DNA of 7,404 nucleotides, from positions 1-7,404 of the forward strand of contig JACRCA010000047.1 of the NCBI GenBank assembly GCA_016234425.1, given 5' to 3'. The stretch is from Deltaproteobacteria bacterium. GTDB lineage: Bacteria > Desulfobacterota > SM23-61. Below, piece by piece: positions 5,370-7,404 of the stretch (the first letter of the stretch is position 1; each line of letters begins with the position of its first letter). The notes under the pieces are model-generated. The model made no database searches and was not told the DNA's origin. It saw nothing but the letters and a program-made list of their open reading frames with translations. A program made the position numbers and the translations under genes.

Positions 5370-6827
5370 TCATAAATTTGGTTTTCTCAGATGGAAATCT
5401 GTATTTTGCTCGTAGGTATAAGCTACCCGGAAAATCTTCTCCTCCTGGAAATGATTGGCCAAAATCTGCAAGCCGATGGGCAGCCCCTCCCGGCTGATCC
5501 CGCAGGGAAGGGAGAGACCTGGAAGGCCAGCCAGATTGCAGGGGATAGTGAAGATGTCTGAGAGGTACATCTGTAGAGGATCATCCACTTTTTCCCCCAG
5601 CTTGAAGGCTGGAGTGGGAGCTGTGGGCATCAGAAGGACATCGCATTGAGAAAAAGCTTTTTGGAAGTCCTCCCGTATGAGTGTGCGGACCTGAGAAGCT
5701 TTACGGTAGTAAGCCTCATAATAGCCTGCGGAGAGGGCATAGGTTCCGAGCATGATGCGCCGTTTGACTTCTGGCCCGAACCCCTGAGACCGACTTTCTC
5801 TGTACATCTCCAGCAGGTCGTGGTTTCCCCTGGCCCGCAGTCCGTATTTCACTCCATCATACCGCGCGAGGTTGGAGCTGGCCTCAGCCGGGGCGATGAT
5901 GTAATAGACGGCCAGAGCGTAATCGCTGTGGGGCAAGGAGACTTCTACTGCCTTGGCTCCCAATTTCTCCAGTGTCCTGATGGCTTCTCGAACTGAGGAT
6001 TCGACTTCCGGGTCGATGCCCTCGATGAAGCACTCTTTGGGAATTCCCAGAACCATGGAGCGAACGTCGTTGATTAAAGATTTTGTATAGTCAGCGACGG
6101 GGATGTCCACAGAAGTGGAATCCCGGGGTTCATGTCCGCTGATCGCGTTCAACATAAGAGCTGTGTCCCGGACATCTTTGCCGAATGGGCCGATCTGGTC
6201 CAGAGAAGAAGCGAAGGCTACGAGGCCGAAGCGAGAAACCCGGCCATACGTGGGTTTTATGCCGACGATACCGCAACAGGCTGCTGGCTGGCGGATGGAT
6301 CCTCCCGTATCTGAACCCAGTGAGGCGATGCACTCCTCGGCAGCTACGGCCGCGGCCGACCCTCCGCTGGACCCACCAGGAATTCTCGTGAGGTCCCAGG
6401 GGTTGCGGGTAGGTCCAAAGAATGAGTTTTCCGTGGAAGAACCCATGGCAAACTCATCCATATTCGCTTTGCCCACAAAGACCGCCCCGGCAGCTTTCAG
6501 TTTTTCGATGACCGTGGCATCGTAAGTCGGGATAAAATTCTCCAGAATACGGGACCCGCAGGTGGTGCGAATCCCCTGAGTGCAGATTACGTCTTTGATC
6601 GCCAGCGGGATGCCTGTCAGAGGACCCGCCTCTCCTTCTTGAAAGCAGGCATCTGCGGCGGCCGCCTGCTCCAGAGCCAAATCCGGTGTAAGGGTAATGT
6701 AAGCATGGAGGCAATCTTCCACTTTCTCGATCCGCCGGAGCACGGACTCGGTCACCTCCCGGCAGCTTACTTCTCTCCGCCGGATCATTTCATGAAGCTG
6801 GTAGGCGGTCAACTGATGCAGTTCCAT
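5370..6827 (-). CDS. gatA: Glutamyl-tRNA(Gln)/aspartyl-tRNA(Asn) amidotransferase subunit A (amidase)
   Basis: GatA is the glutaminase subunit of GatCAB: it hydrolyses Gln or Asn and sends ammonia through a channel to GatB. The 485-residue protein carries the amidase-signature fold. The Ser-cisSer-Lys triad is intact: Lys78 in LAIKDV, cis-Ser153 in PGGSSGGSAAA (150-160), and nucleophile Ser177 in GSDTGGSIRQP (171-181), with the 24-residue spacing between the serines seen in characterised GatA proteins. Further family blocks are GKANMDEFAMGSSTENS (119-135), KPTYGRVSRFG (191-201) and the C-terminal NLAGLPGLSLPCG (431-443). These favour GatA over a stand-alone amidase, as does the gatC/gatB context. 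The ATG at 6827 has AGGTGA about 4 nt upstream (AGGTGAAGAGATG). The gene lies 201 nt after gatC, further than usual, because of the repeat-rich spacer described separately. Confidence 0.98.
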   Translation of the reverse strand: MELHQLTAYQLHEMIRRREVSCREVTESVLRRIEKVEDCLHAYITLTPDLALEQAAAADACFQEGEAGPLTGIPLAIKDVICTQGIRTTCGSRILENFIPTYDATVIEKLKAAGAVFVGKANMDEFAMGSSTENSFFGPTRNPWDLTRIPGGSSGGSAAAVAAEECIASLGSDTGGSIRQPAACCGIVGIKPTYGRVSRFGLVAFASSLDQIGPFGKDVRDTALMLNAISGHEPRDSTSVDIPVADYTKSLINDVRSMVLGIPKECFIEGIDPEVESSVREAIRTLEKLGAKAVEVSLPHSDYALAVYYIIAPAEASSNLARYDGVKYGLRARGNHDLLEMYRESRSQGFGPEVKRRIMLGTYALSAGYYEAYYRKASQVRTLIREDFQKAFSQCDVLLMPTAPTPAFKLGEKVDDPLQMYLSDIFTIPCNLAGLPGLSLPCGISREGLPIGLQILANHFQEEKIFRVAYTYEQNTDFHLRKPNL

Positions 6828-6850
6828 CTCTTCACCTGTAAATAACTATG

Positions 6851-7029
6851 GGACGCGGATTCACCCTGTTAGATTTTTGCTATCTAACAGGGTAAACGCA
6901 GAAAATAGAGATTTCATATGTCGCAAGACAGAATGCAGAATAGAGGTGTCCAGTTCATTCTTTAGGTTCCTGGCTGCTGCCTTCTGAATTCAAAATATTA
7001 AATCTATAAATCTGCGTCCATCTGCGTCC
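6851..7029. repeat. Repeat-like spacer between gatC and gatA with inverted GGACGC ends
   Basis: The left end on the plus strand reads GGACGCGGATT (6851-6861). The right end on the minus strand reads GGACGCAGATT (7019-7009), agreeing at 10 of 11 positions. The right end is duplicated as a direct repeat, TCTGCGTCC at 7011-7019 and 7021-7029, and the outer copy overlaps the gatC stop codon by one base. Between the ends are a perfect 12-bp hairpin and a stretch of CAG/GAATTC-like simple sequence (about 6965-6992). No open frame with a ribosome-binding site is visible. It looks like a non-coding intergenic repeat lodged inside the gatCAB operon. Whether it is mobile cannot be seen from one copy. 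Confidence 0.6.
6863..6893. other. Perfect 12-bp stem-loop upstream of gatA
   Basis: ACCCTGTTAGAT (6863-6874), a 7-nt loop, and its exact reverse complement ATCTAACAGGGT (6882-6893). It lies 36 nt upstream of the gatA start, between gatC and gatA. It has no flanking T-run on either strand, so a terminator role is unlikely. It could affect RNA processing, stability or relative expression of gatC and gatA. Confidence 0.75.
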
Positions 7030-7316
7030 TATTCAATAATTTTGGGGACGCGAAAGAATCCGCGGTCTCCATCCGGAGCGTTTTTCAGGGAGAGATCTCG
7101 GGGGATCGAAGGCTTTAGTGAATCTTCCCGGAAGACGTTAGTCCGGGCCACGGCATGAAAGGTGGGCTCGACCTTGGTCGTGTCCAGCTCCCTCAGTTTG
7201 TCCATGTATTCCAGGATGCTGTTCAGCTGGGTGGTGAAGCGCTCTTGCTCAATTTCCCTGAATTTCAGCCTGGCCAGCAAAGCCACATGCTCTACTTCTT
7301 CTTTGGTAATCTTCAT
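7029..7316 (-). CDS. gatC: Aspartyl/glutamyl-tRNA(Asn/Gln) amidotransferase subunit C
   Basis: GatC is the small subunit that wraps around GatA and GatB and stabilises the GatCAB complex. The 95-residue product has the usual length and layout. An N-terminal helical part contains EEVEHVALLARL (6-17), with the following FTTQLNSILEYMDKLRELDT (27-46) helix. Next come the VEPTFHAV turn (49-56) and the extended C-terminus with FREDSLKPS, APDGDRGFFRVPKIIE. The start at 7316 is preferred because it begins at the family N-terminus (MKITKEEVEHVA) and has GGGGAG 7 nt upstream. A GTG at 7376 extends the frame by 20 residues, but these residues are unlike GatC and no ribosome-binding site precedes it. The stop codon overlaps a GGACGCAGAT-type repeat. 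gatA and gatB follow on the same strand, so this is the first gene of the operon in the window. Confidence 0.96.
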   Translation of the reverse strand: MKITKEEVEHVALLARLKFREIEQERFTTQLNSILEYMDKLRELDTTKVEPTFHAVARTNVFREDSLKPSIPRDLSLKNAPDGDRGFFRVPKIIE

Positions 7317-7358
7317 TCTCAGCTCCCCAGTGAATAAAAATTTCCTTTTAAAAATCAG

Positions 7359-7386
7359 ATTAACACACGCTCCCACCTTTTTTCAA
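7359..7386 (-). promoter_or_regulatory. Candidate sigma70-type promoter for gatCAB
   Basis: On the minus strand TTGAAA (7386-7381, 5 of 6 matches to the -35 consensus) is followed by 16 nt and GTTAAT (7364-7359, 4 of 6 matches to the -10 consensus), preceded by an extended -10-like TGT. A start near 7351 would give a leader of about 35 nt to the gatC ATG. This also supports the shorter gatC start, since the longer frame would begin between the two boxes. The evidence is consensus similarity only. Confidence 0.4.
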
Positions 7387-7404
7387 GTTTCCCCGGCCTC
7401 CTTA

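Noticed and set aside
6103..6525. 140-codon plus-strand frame opposite gatA
   Set aside because: It is antisense to the highly conserved amidase core, with no motif of its own.
6930..6975. Possible tiny ORF (13 codons, minus strand) in the gatC-gatA spacer
   Set aside because: It has no ribosome-binding site, is very short, and lies in repeat-like sequence.
7317..7376. 20-residue N-terminal extension of GatC from a GTG at 7376
   Set aside because: The added residues do not resemble GatC, no ribosome-binding site precedes the GTG, and the candidate promoter boxes overlap this stretch. The ATG at 7316 has GGGGAG at good spacing.
7397..7404. Shine-Dalgarno-like TAAGGAGG on the minus strand at the right edge
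   Set aside because: The only nearby downstream start is a TTG opening an 8-codon frame that stops at once. It is more likely chance or a remnant of something outside the window.

Overview
All seven genes lie on the minus strand, so in transcription order the window reads from right to left: gatC, gatA, gatB, an MFS transporter, an exported TPR protein, a RidA-family protein, and the first 229 codons of a D-2-hydroxyacid dehydrogenase that runs off the left edge. Nothing on the plus strand looks like a real gene. I see no tRNA, rRNA, CRISPR array, transposase or phage gene.

Right part (about 7404-3924): a complete gatCAB set for the GatCAB amidotransferase, which turns misacylated Glu-tRNA(Gln) and/or Asp-tRNA(Asn) into Gln-tRNA(Gln)/Asn-tRNA(Asn). 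All catalytic and zinc-site residues I can check are intact. gatA and gatB are 12 nt apart. gatC and gatA, usually close together, are separated by 201 nt of repeat-like, palindrome-bearing DNA. A plausible sigma70-type promoter lies just upstream of gatC.

Middle part (3923-1396): 91 nt after gatB, containing an inverted hexamer repeat, come a 12-TM MFS transporter with a TTG start and, 7 nt after its stop, a secreted or periplasmic TPR protein. The spacing suggests these two are co-translated, and they may be read through from gatB because I see no strong minus-strand terminator between them.

Left part (1395-1): a 141-nt spacer with a 91-bp element bounded by imperfect 20-bp inverted repeats, then a RidA-family protein that lacks the canonical catalytic arginine, then 168 nt with a GC-rich hairpin and a good promoter candidate, then the 5' part of a phosphoglycerate-dehydrogenase-like NAD-dependent enzyme.

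Organism: a bacterium of moderate GC content that uses the indirect (GatCAB) route for Gln and/or Asn tRNA charging. The signal peptide on the TPR protein and the style of the intergenic repeats (AACCACAGAG and GGACGCAGAT families) remind me of Deltaproteobacteria/Desulfobacterota and similar environmental lineages. That placement is inference from memory and weakly supported.

The coding content is mostly housekeeping. I do not see a convincing undescribed multi-gene system. The part that the genes do not explain is the intergenic DNA: three of the five larger spacers or gaps carry different inverted-repeat elements.
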